Positions 41,999-51,677 of a DNA stretch of 64,000 nucleotides are shown here, piece by piece (the stretch's first letter is position 1; every line of letters begins with the position of its first letter). The position numbers and the translations under genes were made by a program. The notes under the pieces were generated by a model, which saw only the letters and a list, made by a program, of their open reading frames with translations, did no database searches and had not been told where the DNA came from. This DNA comes from Herbaspirillum aquaticum. GTDB taxonomy: Bacteria; Pseudomonadota; Gammaproteobacteria; Burkholderiales; Burkholderiaceae_D. Location: the NCBI RefSeq assembly GCF_002213425.1, contig NZ_NJGV01000013.1:62001-126000 (forward strand), given 5' to 3'.

Positions 41999-43693
41999 AT
42001 GAAACGATGCTTTGGGCATTCTCTGATGGGGATGGCGCTGCTGGGCAGCGCCGTCGCCGCGTGGGCGCAGCCGCAGCCGGCACCACAGGCTTCCGCCGCC
42101 GTGGCGGCGGGCAGCGCGCCAGTCCGCAACGACGAACGATTCGACATCACGCGCTTCGCCGTGGAGGGCAACACCTTGCTGTCCCAGGCCAGGGTCGACG
42201 AAGCGGTCACGCCTTTCCGCGGCCCCGGCCGCGTCTATGGCGACATCCAGCAGGCGCTGGAAGCCCTGGAGAATGCCTATCGCAGTGCCGGGTATACCGC
42301 CGTGCAGGTCAGCGTGCCGGAGCAGGAGCTGACGGGCGGCGTAGTGCGCCTGCAGGTGGTCGAGACGGTGGTGGGCAAGGTGGTGGTGAGCGACAACCGC
42401 CATTTCAGCGAGCAGAACATCCGCGCCAGCATTCCTCAGCTGGTGGAGGGCAGTGCCCCCAACCTGCGGCGCATTTCCGAATCGGTGCAACTGGCCAACG
42501 ACAATCCGGCCAAGCAGGTCAACGTCACGCTCACCGCGTCCGAATCCACCAACCAGATCGATGCGGCCATCACGGTCAAGGATGACAATCCCCTGCGCGT
42601 GATGCTCAACGTCGACAACAGCGGCAACCGTGACACCGGGCAATGGCGTACCGGCGTGGCTGTGCAGCACTCCAACCTGTTCAACCGCGACCATGTGGCC
42701 ACGGTGGCCTACACCACCTCGCCCGACAGTCCCTCTGGTGCCAAGGTCGACCTGTATTCGCTGGGCTATCGTCTGCCCATGTATGGCCTGGGCGACAGCC
42801 TCGATTTCATCTACGGCAAATCCAACGTCACCTCGGGCCAGACGCTGGCGGTCAACTCCACGCTCAACATCACCGGCCGCGGCGAAATCTATGCGCTGCG
42901 CTGGAACCATTACTTTGCCCGCAGCGGCGAGTGGAGCAGCAAGCTGGTCTTCGGTGCCGACTACAAGAAGGTCGATTCCAGCTGCAGCATCAATGGCGGA
43001 CTTCTCAATGGCGCCTCGCTCAATACCTGCCTGCCGTATTCCACATTGCCGCTGTCGGTGAGCTACAGCGCGCAGCAACAGGGCGTGGGACAGGTGCTGG
43101 ACTACAACCTTGGCATCGCCCGCAACATGGCTACCGGCGAGCCGCGCCGCAACGACGCGCTGCAGGTGACGGACCGCTATTCGCTCTTCACCGGTGCGCG
43201 CCAGTCGATGGACAATTTCATCATCGTGCGGGGCGGTGCAAGCTGGTTCAAGGTCTTCCAGAATGACTGGCAGGTACGCCTGGCCAGCAGCTTGCAGGTC
43301 TCTCCCCATGCGCTGCCGCCGGTGGAACAGTTCGGTCTGGCCGGTGCCAATACCGTGCGCGGCTTCACTGAGCGCGCGGTGGCAGCCGACAGCGGTGCGG
43401 TGCTCAATGCCGAACTCTATACCCCGGATCTGCTGGCCAAGAGCGAGGCACGCGGCAACCTGCGTCTGCTCGGCTTTGTCGATGCCGCGCGCGGTGCCAA
43501 CAACAACGTAACCGCGGCTTCGACGGTGCCGTCGACGCTCACGCTGGCCAGCTTCGGCGCGGGGTTGCGCTATACGTTGGGGCGTGACTTCACCTTGCGC
43601 CTGGATGTGGCGCGGGTTCTGCTCAACGGCCATTCCGTCACCGAACAGCGGGGCGATCTCAATGCCCACCTGAGTGCCATCCTGGGGTTCTGA
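41999..43693 (+). CDS. Two-partner secretion transporter TpsB (ShlB/FhaC/HecB family)
   Basis: Outer-membrane translocator that exports the adjacent TpsA protein. The 564-residue protein has a signal peptide (LMGMALLGSAVAAWAQ), a polypeptide-transport-associated (POTRA) region (about 45-200, starting FDITRFAVEGNTLL) and a 16-strand beta-barrel ending in GF. The conserved barrel-lid motif VRGF is at 453-456. The ATG at 41999 is chosen because the signal peptide starts there; the frame extends 21 codons upstream. The stop is one base from the TpsA start. Confidence 0.94.
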   Translation: MKRCFGHSLMGMALLGSAVAAWAQPQPAPQASAAVAAGSAPVRNDERFDITRFAVEGNTLLSQARVDEAVTPFRGPGRVYGDIQQALEALENAYRSAGYTAVQVSVPEQELTGGVVRLQVVETVVGKVVVSDNRHFSEQNIRASIPQLVEGSAPNLRRISESVQLANDNPAKQVNVTLTASESTNQIDAAITVKDDNPLRVMLNVDNSGNRDTGQWRTGVAVQHSNLFNRDHVATVAYTTSPDSPSGAKVDLYSLGYRLPMYGLGDSLDFIYGKSNVTSGQTLAVNSTLNITGRGEIYALRWNHYFARSGEWSSKLVFGADYKKVDSSCSINGGLLNGASLNTCLPYSTLPLSVSYSAQQQGVGQVLDYNLGIARNMATGEPRRNDALQVTDRYSLFTGARQSMDNFIIVRGGASWFKVFQNDWQVRLASSLQVSPHALPPVEQFGLAGANTVRGFTERAVAADSGAVLNAELYTPDLLAKSEARGNLRLLGFVDAARGANNNVTAASTVPSTLTLASFGAGLRYTLGRDFTLRLDVARVLLNGHSVTEQRGDLNAHLSAILGF

Positions 43694-43694
43694 C

Positions 43695-46600
43695 ATGACA
43701 TCACCATCCACTCCCGCACCAGCCCCGGTTCCGCCGGCCATCGAACTGCTGCCCCCGTCGATCACGGTACGCGTCGGCAAGCGCCGCCTGACGCTTTCCT
43801 GGCGGGCGCGCAAGCCCTTGCCGCTGCTGCTGTCGCGTCTGTTGCAGCGTGCGTGGAAACGGGCGCTCGCGCCCGGGTTGCGGCTGTCGCTGGCCGCCGC
43901 CGCCGTGTGTGGCGCGTGGCAGGCCCCGGCGCTGGCCGCCGCGCCTGCGCCCGGTACCTTGCCCACCGGCTGGAGTGTGGCCAATGGCAATCTCAGCTTC
44001 AGCCAGAACGGCAACACGCTCAACATCAACCAGTTGTCGCCGCAGGCCATTGCCCGCTTCGCCTCGTTCAGCATCGGTGCCGATGCGGCGGTCAACGTGG
44101 CCCAGCCGAGTTCGTCCGCGGCCTTGCTGGCCAAGGTGACCGGTGCCGACATCTCGCAGATCTACGGCAAGCTCTCGGCCAATGGCACGGTGGTGCTGTA
44201 CAACCCCAATGGCGTGGTGATCGGGCCCGGCGGTACGGTGGATGCCGCCCGCTTCATTGCGACCTCCCTGGCCATCAGCGACAACGACTTTCTGGCCGGC
44301 CGTCTCAATTTCATCAAGGACGGCAATGCCGGCCTGGTGGACAACCAGGGCAAGATCAGTTCGGCCACCGGCGGCAGCGTCTACCTGATCGGCGGCAGCG
44401 TCTCCAACAGCGGTGTCATCACCAGTCCGCAGGGCGAGGTCATCCTGGCCGCCGGCCAGACCGTGACGCTGGCCGATACCGCGACCCCGGGGGTGACAGT
44501 CAACGTCACCGGCAGCGCCGGCAACGTCACCAACCTGGGTACCATCACGGCCGAGGCGGGACGCATCGGCGTGGCCGCCGGCCTCATCACCAACAGCGGT
44601 GTCATCAATGCCTCCAGCGTAGTGCGCGAGGGCGGACGCATCTTCCTGCGCGCCTCGGGCAACCTGACCACCACGACCAGTTCCAGCATCAGTGCCGATG
44701 GCACCAAGGGCGGCAATGTCACGTTGTATGCCGCCAATGCCGCCTTCATCGATGGCGATGTGTCGGCAGTGGGCGCGCCAGGGCAGGGTGGATTCGTGGA
44801 TACCTCCGGGTTGAAGCGGCTGGATGTGGTGAAGGTGCCGAAGGTCGGGACGGGCGGGACGTGGCTCATCGATCCGCACGATCTGGAGGTGGTTGCCAAC
44901 AACACAAACAATACGGAGTCCAGCTTTGATGGCTGTTCGTCTTACGCGGTCACCTCCACCGATAGCGGCGCGACGATTTCGGCGGCGACCATTTCCAATC
45001 AGCTCAGCAATGGCGTCAACGTCAGTCTGACCACCGGCGATAGCGATGGCGTGGGCGGCAACATCACCGTCTCCGCCAACATCACCAAGACCGGCGGCAC
45101 GGACAGCACACTGACGCTCAACTCCGCCAACAACATCAGCATCCGGGCCAACATCATCAGCGAGAGCGGACGACTTGGGCTGACCCTCAACAGCGGCTAT
45201 GTGCAGTCATCGCAAGAGAGCTTCTCGGAAGCCCGCATCATGGACGCGGTCAAGCCGCGCAATCTGAGTACCATCGACAATGGCGCGCGCATCGTGCTCA
45301 ATGGTGGCTCGCTGAGGGTCACCGATGATTCCGTCAACGGGGATCTGCTCATCAACAATGGCACGGTCAACCTTGGCAGCGGCAACCTCTACGCCGCAGC
45401 AGTGCGCGTCAACAGCGCCGGTACGCTCACGCTCAACGGCGGCGGGGGCGATATCACCTCGCTCACCAACAACGGGACCGTCAGCGTCGCCTCCAACGGT
45501 GAGGGCAGATTGTTGGTCGGTAGCGATGGCATCACCAACAACGGTACGCTCAACATCAGCGGTCGCGTCAATTCCAGTGGTGATGTGAACAACAATGCCA
45601 ATGCCACGCTGGTGCTCAATGGTGACGCTGCAGTGTTGAACGTCACCGGCAATGCCAGTGTGAGCAACTACGGCACCCTGACGATGGCCGGCGGCAATGT
45701 CAGCGCCGGATACATCCGCAACGAGGCCAACGGGACCATTTCGGGCAATGGTACGTTGTCGGTCAGTGGGTCGTTTACCAATGACGGTATCCTCGCACCG
45801 GGTGCCGACGGGACCGTGGGGCGTCTGGCTTTGCGGGCAACCGGCGACCCCAGCGATGCCAGCTTCAGCCAGGGCGAGACCGGAAAAATGCTCATCGATA
45901 TCGCCGGTGCCAGCAACGATAGTTATGACGTGATCGAATTGACCGGATTCTCTTCGACCAGTCTGGACGGCAGCCTCAAGACCCGTCTGCTGAGCGGCTA
46001 CTCACCCGCTGGCGAAGTGAGCATCAATGCCATCAACATCAGCGGCCCTTCGTCACCGACTGGCTACTTCCGATCAGTGACCGGGGATATCGTCACGGCG
46101 GGCGGACAGGAGAAGATGTTCAAGGCGGTCTACGGTGACAACGGCCTGGCGAACCTCTCCTTGCGCGGTGCCGAGACCTTCACTTATCAGCAGTACGGCT
46201 ATTCGGAAGGTGGCTGGGAGGACCGCTACAACTGGGTCAGCAACGCCACCGTAGGCAACGGCTCGACCTACTTGCCGACCCAGATCGATACCGTGGTCAT
46301 CTCGGGCAACCAGACCGTGAGACATGACAGTGTTGACGATACCATCGCCAATCTGCAGATCGCTGCGGGTTCCCAGCTCTACCAGCGCGGCGGTACGCTG
46401 ACGGTACGCAACAGCACCAGCAACAACGGGACGATCAGCGTCAACCGCATGAGTGGCTCGAACAACAGCATCGCTGCCCTGGTGCTCAATGGCACCACCA
46501 GTGGAAACGGCGCGCTCAATATCGGCAGCACGGACTTCATCAACGGCGAGACGGTCCTGCTCAACGGAACCGTCACCTTGGCCAATGCCGCCCAGTCCGA

Positions 46601-47798
46601 CATGACGGCGGAGCTGGTGGCCGGCAACCTGACCCTGGGCGGCGATGTACGCCTGTCCAATCTGACCGTGTCCAACGGTACCGTGACCGGTAACGTCGGC
46701 TCGCGCCTGGTCGTGGCTGATGCCTTCAGCCAGACCGGCGGCAACCTGACCCTGGCCGATGCCGCGCTGTCGCAGGCGACCGGCTCGCTGGCCATCGGCA
46801 ACATCACCGCCAACAATCTGGTGCTGCAGGCTGCCAATGGCAACCTTACCCAGAGCACCGGCACCTCGATGCGGGTGAAGTCGCAATTGATCGCCTCGGC
46901 CAGCAGCGGCATCACCTTCAACAACAGCGGCAACCAGATTGCCGGCTTTGCCGCCAACAACAGCGGCACCGGTGACATCACGCTGAAGAACGCGCTCAAC
47001 ACCAGCGATGCCAGCGCGGTCAGCATCACCGGTGTGACCACCGCGCGCGGCAACATCAGCATCGACAACACGGGCGGTGTGGTCACTTCGGCCATCGGCA
47101 CCCGCGCCAGCTTCCTCGGCAGTCTGCCCAGCAATGCCAATGGCACGGTCATCAGCACCGACAGCAAGCTGGCCACCTTGGGTATCAACAGCACCGGCCA
47201 GATCAAGAGCAGCAACGGTTCGGTCAGCGTGGTCACGCACAGCCCGCTGACCATCGGGTCGGGTGGTGTCAGCGCCACCGGAACCATTACCCTGACCGCG
47301 AGCGCCTCGTCGGGCAGCAACGACACGCTGACGATCAATGGCGTGCTGGTTTCTACCGGCGGCAATATCACGCTGTCGGCGGGCGATTCGATGACCATCA
47401 ACGCCAACATCTCCACCTCGCCGCCGGGCGTGGCGCTTCTTTCGGTGGATTCCGGCCAGGTGATCGGTTACGCCCAAGGCGTCACCATCGTCGACGCCAA
47501 CGGGACGCGCACGCCGGTAGCGGCCAGCTCCAGCAGCTCCAGCTCCGGCAATACCAGCAGCAGCTCGGCCAACAGCCAGACCGCGCTGGCCGTGCAGCAG
47601 CAACAAAACCAGCAGAGCCGTGACCTGCAGGCCAGTCTGAACAACGCGCAGATCACCGATACCGTGCCCGCCACCAGCGGCAATGTCGTACAGCAGACCG
47701 GGGCCGCCACCCAAACTGTGGGCGGTACGACGGACCACTTTGGCGACGAGGGCGATGACCGCAAGCAGGCCAAGAAACCGCTCCCGATGTGCACCTGA
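43695..47798 (+). CDS. Two-partner secretion exoprotein TpsA (filamentous-haemagglutinin N-terminal domain)
   Basis: A 1367-residue secreted or surface adhesin-type protein. A long extended signal region of about 82 residues (basic, then LSLAAAAVCGAW) precedes the TPS secretion domain (about 84-350) with the conserved YNPNGVVIGPGG (169-180). The body is a predicted right-handed beta-helix built of short Asn/Gly/Thr/Ser-rich repeats of the NNGTxNISG type. A Ser-rich linker and a Gln-rich stretch follow near 1280-1310. The last residues are basic and end KKPLPMCT, leaving one cysteine next to the C-terminus, which might tether the protein. Exported by the upstream TpsB; the downstream gene encodes a FecR-domain protein. 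Confidence 0.92.
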   Translation: MTSPSTPAPAPVPPAIELLPPSITVRVGKRRLTLSWRARKPLPLLLSRLLQRAWKRALAPGLRLSLAAAAVCGAWQAPALAAAPAPGTLPTGWSVANGNLSFSQNGNTLNINQLSPQAIARFASFSIGADAAVNVAQPSSSAALLAKVTGADISQIYGKLSANGTVVLYNPNGVVIGPGGTVDAARFIATSLAISDNDFLAGRLNFIKDGNAGLVDNQGKISSATGGSVYLIGGSVSNSGVITSPQGEVILAAGQTVTLADTATPGVTVNVTGSAGNVTNLGTITAEAGRIGVAAGLITNSGVINASSVVREGGRIFLRASGNLTTTTSSSISADGTKGGNVTLYAANAAFIDGDVSAVGAPGQGGFVDTSGLKRLDVVKVPKVGTGGTWLIDPHDLEVVANNTNNTESSFDGCSSYAVTSTDSGATISAATISNQLSNGVNVSLTTGDSDGVGGNITVSANITKTGGTDSTLTLNSANNISIRANIISESGRLGLTLNSGYVQSSQESFSEARIMDAVKPRNLSTIDNGARIVLNGGSLRVTDDSVNGDLLINNGTVNLGSGNLYAAAVRVNSAGTLTLNGGGGDITSLTNNGTVSVASNGEGRLLVGSDGITNNGTLNISGRVNSSGDVNNNANATLVLNGDAAVLNVTGNASVSNYGTLTMAGGNVSAGYIRNEANGTISGNGTLSVSGSFTNDGILAPGADGTVGRLALRATGDPSDASFSQGETGKMLIDIAGASNDSYDVIELTGFSSTSLDGSLKTRLLSGYSPAGEVSINAINISGPSSPTGYFRSVTGDIVTAGGQEKMFKAVYGDNGLANLSLRGAETFTYQQYGYSEGGWEDRYNWVSNATVGNGSTYLPTQIDTVVISGNQTVRHDSVDDTIANLQIAAGSQLYQRGGTLTVRNSTSNNGTISVNRMSGSNNSIAALVLNGTTSGNGALNIGSTDFINGETVLLNGTVTLANAAQSDMTAELVAGNLTLGGDVRLSNLTVSNGTVTGNVGSRLVVADAFSQTGGNLTLADAALSQATGSLAIGNITANNLVLQAANGNLTQSTGTSMRVKSQLIASASSGITFNNSGNQIAGFAANNSGTGDITLKNALNTSDASAVSITGVTTARGNISIDNTGGVVTSAIGTRASFLGSLPSNANGTVISTDSKLATLGINSTGQIKSSNGSVSVVTHSPLTIGSGGVSATGTITLTASASSGSNDTLTINGVLVSTGGNITLSAGDSMTINANISTSPPGVALLSVDSGQVIGYAQGVTIVDANGTRTPVAASSSSSSSGNTSSSSANSQTALAVQQQQNQQSRDLQASLNNAQITDTVPATSGNVVQQTGAATQTVGGTTDHFGDEGDDRKQAKKPLPMCT

Positions 47799-47819
47799 TA
47801 ACCGGATGATGTGATCTTC

Positions 47820-48587
47820 ATGAATGCCTTCAAGCAAACTTCGCCGGCCTCGGTCCGGCGCACTCTGGCCGGGTTGACCCTGGCGCTGCTGCTTCTGCTG
47901 GTGGTGGCGTCTGCCTTCGCCCAGCCGCAGCCGGTGGTGGGTCAGGTCACCCATCTCTCGGGCGTGTTGAGCGTGCGCCACGCCGATGGCACGCGGGTGG
48001 TGCTGTCGGTAAAGTCGGCCATCCTGCAAGGCGACACCCTCATCACCGAGCGCGAGACCTATGCCCGCGTCAAGTTCGTCGACAACGGCGAGATCGTGCT
48101 GCGCCCGGGCTCCGAGGTGGCCGTGAGCAAATATCTCTACGACGAGAAGGAACCGAAGAACGATGCCGTGGCCATCGGCCTGGTCAAGGGCGGGCTGCGC
48201 GCGGTGACCGGCCTGGTGGGCAAGCGCAATCATGAAGCCGTCAACTTCGATACACCCACGGCCACCATCGGTATTCGCGGCACCCACTTCGGCGCCCTGT
48301 TCTGCCAGGATGATTGCGGCGGCGTACCGACCCCGAACGGCCAGCCGCCGGCCAATGGCTTGCACGTGGATGTGGTCACCGGTGCCATCCAGGTCACCAA
48401 CCCGAGCGGAACGCAGCTCTACAGTGCCGGCCAGTTCGGTTTCGTGCCCTCGCTCTTGCAGCCGCCGGTGATCGTGCCGCCGTCCCAGGGCGTGACGGTC
48501 ACCATGCCCCAGGCCATCAGCAGCAACGGCAATACCGGTACCCAGAAAATCGGTGCGGCCAAGCTTGATGCCTGCGTGACCCAGTAA
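47820..48587 (+). CDS. FecR-domain periplasmic protein
   Basis: A 255-residue exported protein with a hydrophobic signal (LTLALLLLLVVASAFAQ) and a FecR domain (about 40-160) with the typical TYARVKFVDNGEIVLRPGSE and TPTATIGIRGTHF. It carries a Cys pair in FCQDDCGG and another Cys near the end (DACVTQ). It is not the membrane anti-sigma form of FecR; no sigma factor lies nearby. Third gene of the tpsB-tpsA-fecR operon, 21 bases after tpsA, with a strong terminator behind. The ATG at 47820 is chosen over a GTG three codons upstream. It may stabilise or sense the exoprotein. Confidence 0.9.
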   Translation: MNAFKQTSPASVRRTLAGLTLALLLLLVVASAFAQPQPVVGQVTHLSGVLSVRHADGTRVVLSVKSAILQGDTLITERETYARVKFVDNGEIVLRPGSEVAVSKYLYDEKEPKNDAVAIGLVKGGLRAVTGLVGKRNHEAVNFDTPTATIGIRGTHFGALFCQDDCGGVPTPNGQPPANGLHVDVVTGAIQVTNPSGTQLYSAGQFGFVPSLLQPPVIVPPSQGVTVTMPQAISSNGNTGTQKIGAAKLDACVTQ

Positions 48588-48612
48588 TCGCAGGGTACCG
48601 TCATCGGCCATG

Positions 48613-48648
48613 AAAAAGGCGCCGGCACACAATGTGCGGCGCCTTTTT
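48613..48648. terminator. Strong bidirectional terminator
   Basis: AAAAAGGCGCCG pairs with CGGCGCCTTTTT, with inner GCACA/TGTGC pairing and one bulged G. It separates the convergent FecR-domain and metallo-hydrolase genes. Confidence 0.93.
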
Positions 48649-48666
48649 CGCTGGTACGACGGCGGT

Positions 48667-49440
48667 TCAGAATTCCAGGACGGTGCCTGCGGCCAGCATG
48701 CGCGGACGATGCACGCTGTCGCCGGCGGCGATCTCGGCGGAGATCTCTTCCAGTTGCCCGGGTTTGGCATGCGTGATCAAGACCTCGGGACGGCCTTGCA
48801 GGTGCTGCAGTTCTTCCAGCAGCAGGCTGGGGCACAGGTGCTTGGAGAGCAGGGCCAGTTCGCGGTCGCGGTTGGCGAAGGCGGCTTCGATGATGAGATA
48901 GCGCAACTGCGCGATGCGATTGACCGTTTCCCACAGCGGCGGGCAGACGCAAGTGTCGCCGCTGAAGGCCAGCGATGCGCCGCTGGCATGATTGCGGACC
49001 GCGTAACCGACCGCTGGCACCGTATGGGCTGCCGGCAGCGGCGTGATGCTGCGCTGGCCGATCTCCACCGGCTGGCCCGGCTCAAGGGTGGCAAAGCGCA
49101 GGAAGGCTCGCTCGGGCGTGGGGATGACGCTGAAGTCGGGCCAGATGTGCCAGTTGAAGATGTGCTTGCGGATGATCTCCAGGGTGGCCGGCGTGGCGTG
49201 CATGGTCAGGGGCGTGCTGCGCATGTCGCCCACGCTGTCGATCATCAGCGGCAGGCAGGCGATGTGATCCAGGTGCGCATGCGTGATGAAGACGTGATCG
49301 ATCTTCGCCAGCCGCGCCAGCGGCAGGTCGCCTACGCCGGTGCCGGCGTCGATCAGGATATCGTCATCGATGAGCAGGGAAGTGGTGCGCATGCCATTGC
49401 CACCGATGCCCCCGCTGCAGCCCAAAATTTCTACACGCAT
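48667..49440 (-). CDS. Metallo-beta-lactamase-fold hydrolase, class II cyclic-nucleotide phosphodiesterase-like
   Basis: A 257-residue metallo-hydrolase with the binuclear metal motif THAHLDHI (H54, H56, D58, H59), a later His in PAAHTVPAVGY, and FSGDTCVCP giving the bridging Asp. The spacing and the LDHIACLPLMIDSV context resemble class II 3',5'-cyclic-nucleotide phosphodiesterases more than tRNase Z or glyoxalase II. It has no signal peptide and is predicted cytoplasmic. It ends convergent to the FecR gene and is divergent from the HD-GYP gene. Placement 7 kb from an adenylate cyclase makes cAMP hydrolysis plausible but unproven. Confidence 0.82.
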   Translation of the reverse strand: MRVEILGCSGGIGGNGMRTTSLLIDDDILIDAGTGVGDLPLARLAKIDHVFITHAHLDHIACLPLMIDSVGDMRSTPLTMHATPATLEIIRKHIFNWHIWPDFSVIPTPERAFLRFATLEPGQPVEIGQRSITPLPAAHTVPAVGYAVRNHASGASLAFSGDTCVCPPLWETVNRIAQLRYLIIEAAFANRDRELALLSKHLCPSLLLEELQHLQGRPEVLITHAKPGQLEEISAEIAAGDSVHRPRMLAAGTVLEF

Positions 49441-49903
49441 TGTGATTGCCGCTCATAGGATGGAAGCTTCCGTCGCCGCCCCCGCGGTGTTGACTTGAAA
49501 GGAAGCTTATTGCAGTCCGGAAACCCTTGTCAGGACTGGCTTTGCGGACGATGTGGCAAATCATGCAACATACCGGGATGTTAAGGGATTCGGCGCCTCC
49601 GCGCAATCGGGAGAACCCTGATCCGCTGTCCCGGCGCACTTGCCGCTGCGATTGCGCCAAGCGCAGAATTGGCGGCCAATTCCCCCCAAGTTCGCTGCAA
49701 GACAGCGTGCACTCTCGTTCTAGAATCTCGATGATGCCGAAAAAGCATCCGTAAAAAGCGCGCCGGCATTGCCTTGTCGCAATGACCACGCCGTGTTCAC
49801 CCGCCAACGCTTCAGGGAGCCGCATGTTGCCAGCAGTCCATCCAGCAGCCCATACCTGCCAGACCGGCCAGTGCACGCACTGCCGAGCCGGGGAGCGGGC
49901 AGC
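49441..49903. other. 463-base divergent promoter region
   Basis: Lies between the metallo-hydrolase and the HD-GYP gene. It contains the inverted repeat AGTCC/GGACT (around 49514-49540) and a TAGAAT -10-like hexamer near 49722. No open frame here has convincing coding character; the GC-poorer start of the HD-GYP frame upstream of 49904 is treated as leader. Confidence 0.4.
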
Positions 49904-51571
49904 ATGAGCGCGCCGGCCAGCAGGCATGATCTGGCGCCCACCGCCGGCGAGCACCGCGACATCGCCTATCGGCTGGAGCGGCTCACCGAGTTGTGCCGCG
50001 CGCTGGGCAGCCAGCGCGACATTCCCTTGTTGCTGGAACGCATCCTGCTGACCGCGCGCGACATCACCCGCGCCGACGGCGGCACGCTTTACCGCACCAC
50101 TGAAAACGGCGAGGCGCTGTGCTTCGACATCTCGGTCAACCAGACCTTGAAAATGCACCAGGGCGGCAGCAGCGGCCAGGCGATTTCCATTCCCGACATC
50201 GCCCTGACCCTGCCCGATGGCAAGCCCAACCTGGCGGCCGTGGCGGCTTATGCGGCCAACACCGGGCATTCGGTCAACATTGCCGATGTCTACCAGGCCA
50301 CCGGTTTCAATTTCAACGGCATGCGGCTCTTCGACGAGAAGTATGGCTACCGCTCCCAATCCATCCTGACCGTGCCCATGCAGGACCACGAAGGCGAGCT
50401 GGTGGGCGTGCTGCAGCTCATCAATGCCATCGACCCCGAGACCGGGCAGACCGTCCCTTTTTCCGAGACGGACCAGCATTTCATCGAGGCCTTGGCCGCG
50501 CAGGCGGCCATGGCGATGACCAACCAGCAGCTCATCGGGCGCCTGGAAAACCTGTTCGAAAGCCTCATCAAGCTCATCAACATCGGCATCGGCGAGAAGT
50601 CCCCGCACACCGGCCGCCACTGCGAGCAGGTTCCGCAGCTGGCCATGATGCTGGCCGAGGCCGCGCACAATGCCACCGAAGGTCCGCTAGCGGACTTCCG
50701 CATGACCGATGCCGACCGCCGCGAACTGTGGCTGGCCGCGCTGCTGCACGATTGCGGCAAGATCGGTACGCCCAGCCACATCGTTGAAAAAGCCACCAAG
50801 CTGGAAACCATCTTCGACCGCATCCACCTGGTCGATACCCGTTTCGAAGTCCTCAAGCGCGATGCCGAGATCCGCGTGCTGCAGGAAAAGCTGGCGCTGG
50901 GTGCGTCCCTGACGCCCGACAAGGCGGCCGAGCTGGATGCCGCCCTGGAGGCCGAACGGCTGCAGCTGGACGAGGAGCGCAACTTCCTGCGCCGGATCAA
51001 CTTCGGCAACGAGGGCATGCGCGCCGAAGACCAGCAGCGCGTGCTCGATATTGCCGAGCACAGCTGGCGTGGTCCCGATGGCCAGGTCCGCAAGTTGCTC
51101 GATGACGAGGAGGCCGGCAACCTGCGCATCCGTGCCGGCACCCTCAACGATGCCGAGCGCGCCATCATCAACAACCACATCGTCATCACCATCCGCATGC
51201 TGGAGTCGCTGCCGTGGCCCAAGCAGCTGGCGCGCGTGACCGAGTTCGCCGGCGGCCACCACGAGCGCATGGACGGCAAGGGCTATCCCAAGGGATTGAC
51301 GCGCGAGCAGATGTCGGTACAGGCGCGCATCATGGCGGTGGCTGACATCTTCGAGGCCGTGACTGCCGCCGACCGTCCCTACAAGCGCGGCAACACGCTC
51401 AACGAGGCAGTGGACATCCTGGCCGGATTCAAGGCACGCAACCACATCGACCCCGACCTGTTCGACCTGTTCGTGCGTGAACGCATCTATGAGAAGTACG
51501 CCGAGCAATTCATGCATCCCAGCCAGATCGACGAGGTCGACCTGTCGCGCATTCCAGGCCATGGCGGCTGA
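49904..51571 (+). CDS. GAF and HD-GYP domain protein, c-di-GMP phosphodiesterase-like
   Basis: A 555-residue cytoplasmic protein. A GAF sensor (about 25-195) is followed by an HD-GYP domain. The HD pair is H282/D283 in LHDCGKIG, and HHERMDGKGYP (452-462) contains the signature GYP, so the motifs for c-di-GMP hydrolysis are present. The distance of 170 residues between HD and HHE is about 100 more than usual, the extra part being helical and charged (about 305-420). GAF-HD-GYP proteins lower c-di-GMP and promote motility over biofilm. The ATG at 49904 follows GGGAGCGGG. Confidence 0.9.
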   Translation: MSAPASRHDLAPTAGEHRDIAYRLERLTELCRALGSQRDIPLLLERILLTARDITRADGGTLYRTTENGEALCFDISVNQTLKMHQGGSSGQAISIPDIALTLPDGKPNLAAVAAYAANTGHSVNIADVYQATGFNFNGMRLFDEKYGYRSQSILTVPMQDHEGELVGVLQLINAIDPETGQTVPFSETDQHFIEALAAQAAMAMTNQQLIGRLENLFESLIKLINIGIGEKSPHTGRHCEQVPQLAMMLAEAAHNATEGPLADFRMTDADRRELWLAALLHDCGKIGTPSHIVEKATKLETIFDRIHLVDTRFEVLKRDAEIRVLQEKLALGASLTPDKAAELDAALEAERLQLDEERNFLRRINFGNEGMRAEDQQRVLDIAEHSWRGPDGQVRKLLDDEEAGNLRIRAGTLNDAERAIINNHIVITIRMLESLPWPKQLARVTEFAGGHHERMDGKGYPKGLTREQMSVQARIMAVADIFEAVTAADRPYKRGNTLNEAVDILAGFKARNHIDPDLFDLFVRERIYEKYAEQFMHPSQIDEVDLSRIPGHGG

Positions 51572-51677
51572 AAGCGCAACAGCCGACGCAAGCTGGGTTA
51601 TGCTGATGGCTTCATAAAGTTTCCCTTCATTGCAGACGCCGTCGCACGTGCGCCGGCGCATCAAGGAAAAGCATCAC

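Noticed and set aside
45300-47400. Repeats in tpsA considered as a CRISPR or tandem DNA repeat
   Set aside because: The repeats are degenerate at DNA level and in frame, as expected of beta-helix protein coils.
46074-48770. A 898-codon frame on the - strand opposite the tpsA end and the FecR gene
   Set aside because: It arises from the repetitive coding sequence of tpsA and has no domain or ribosome site.
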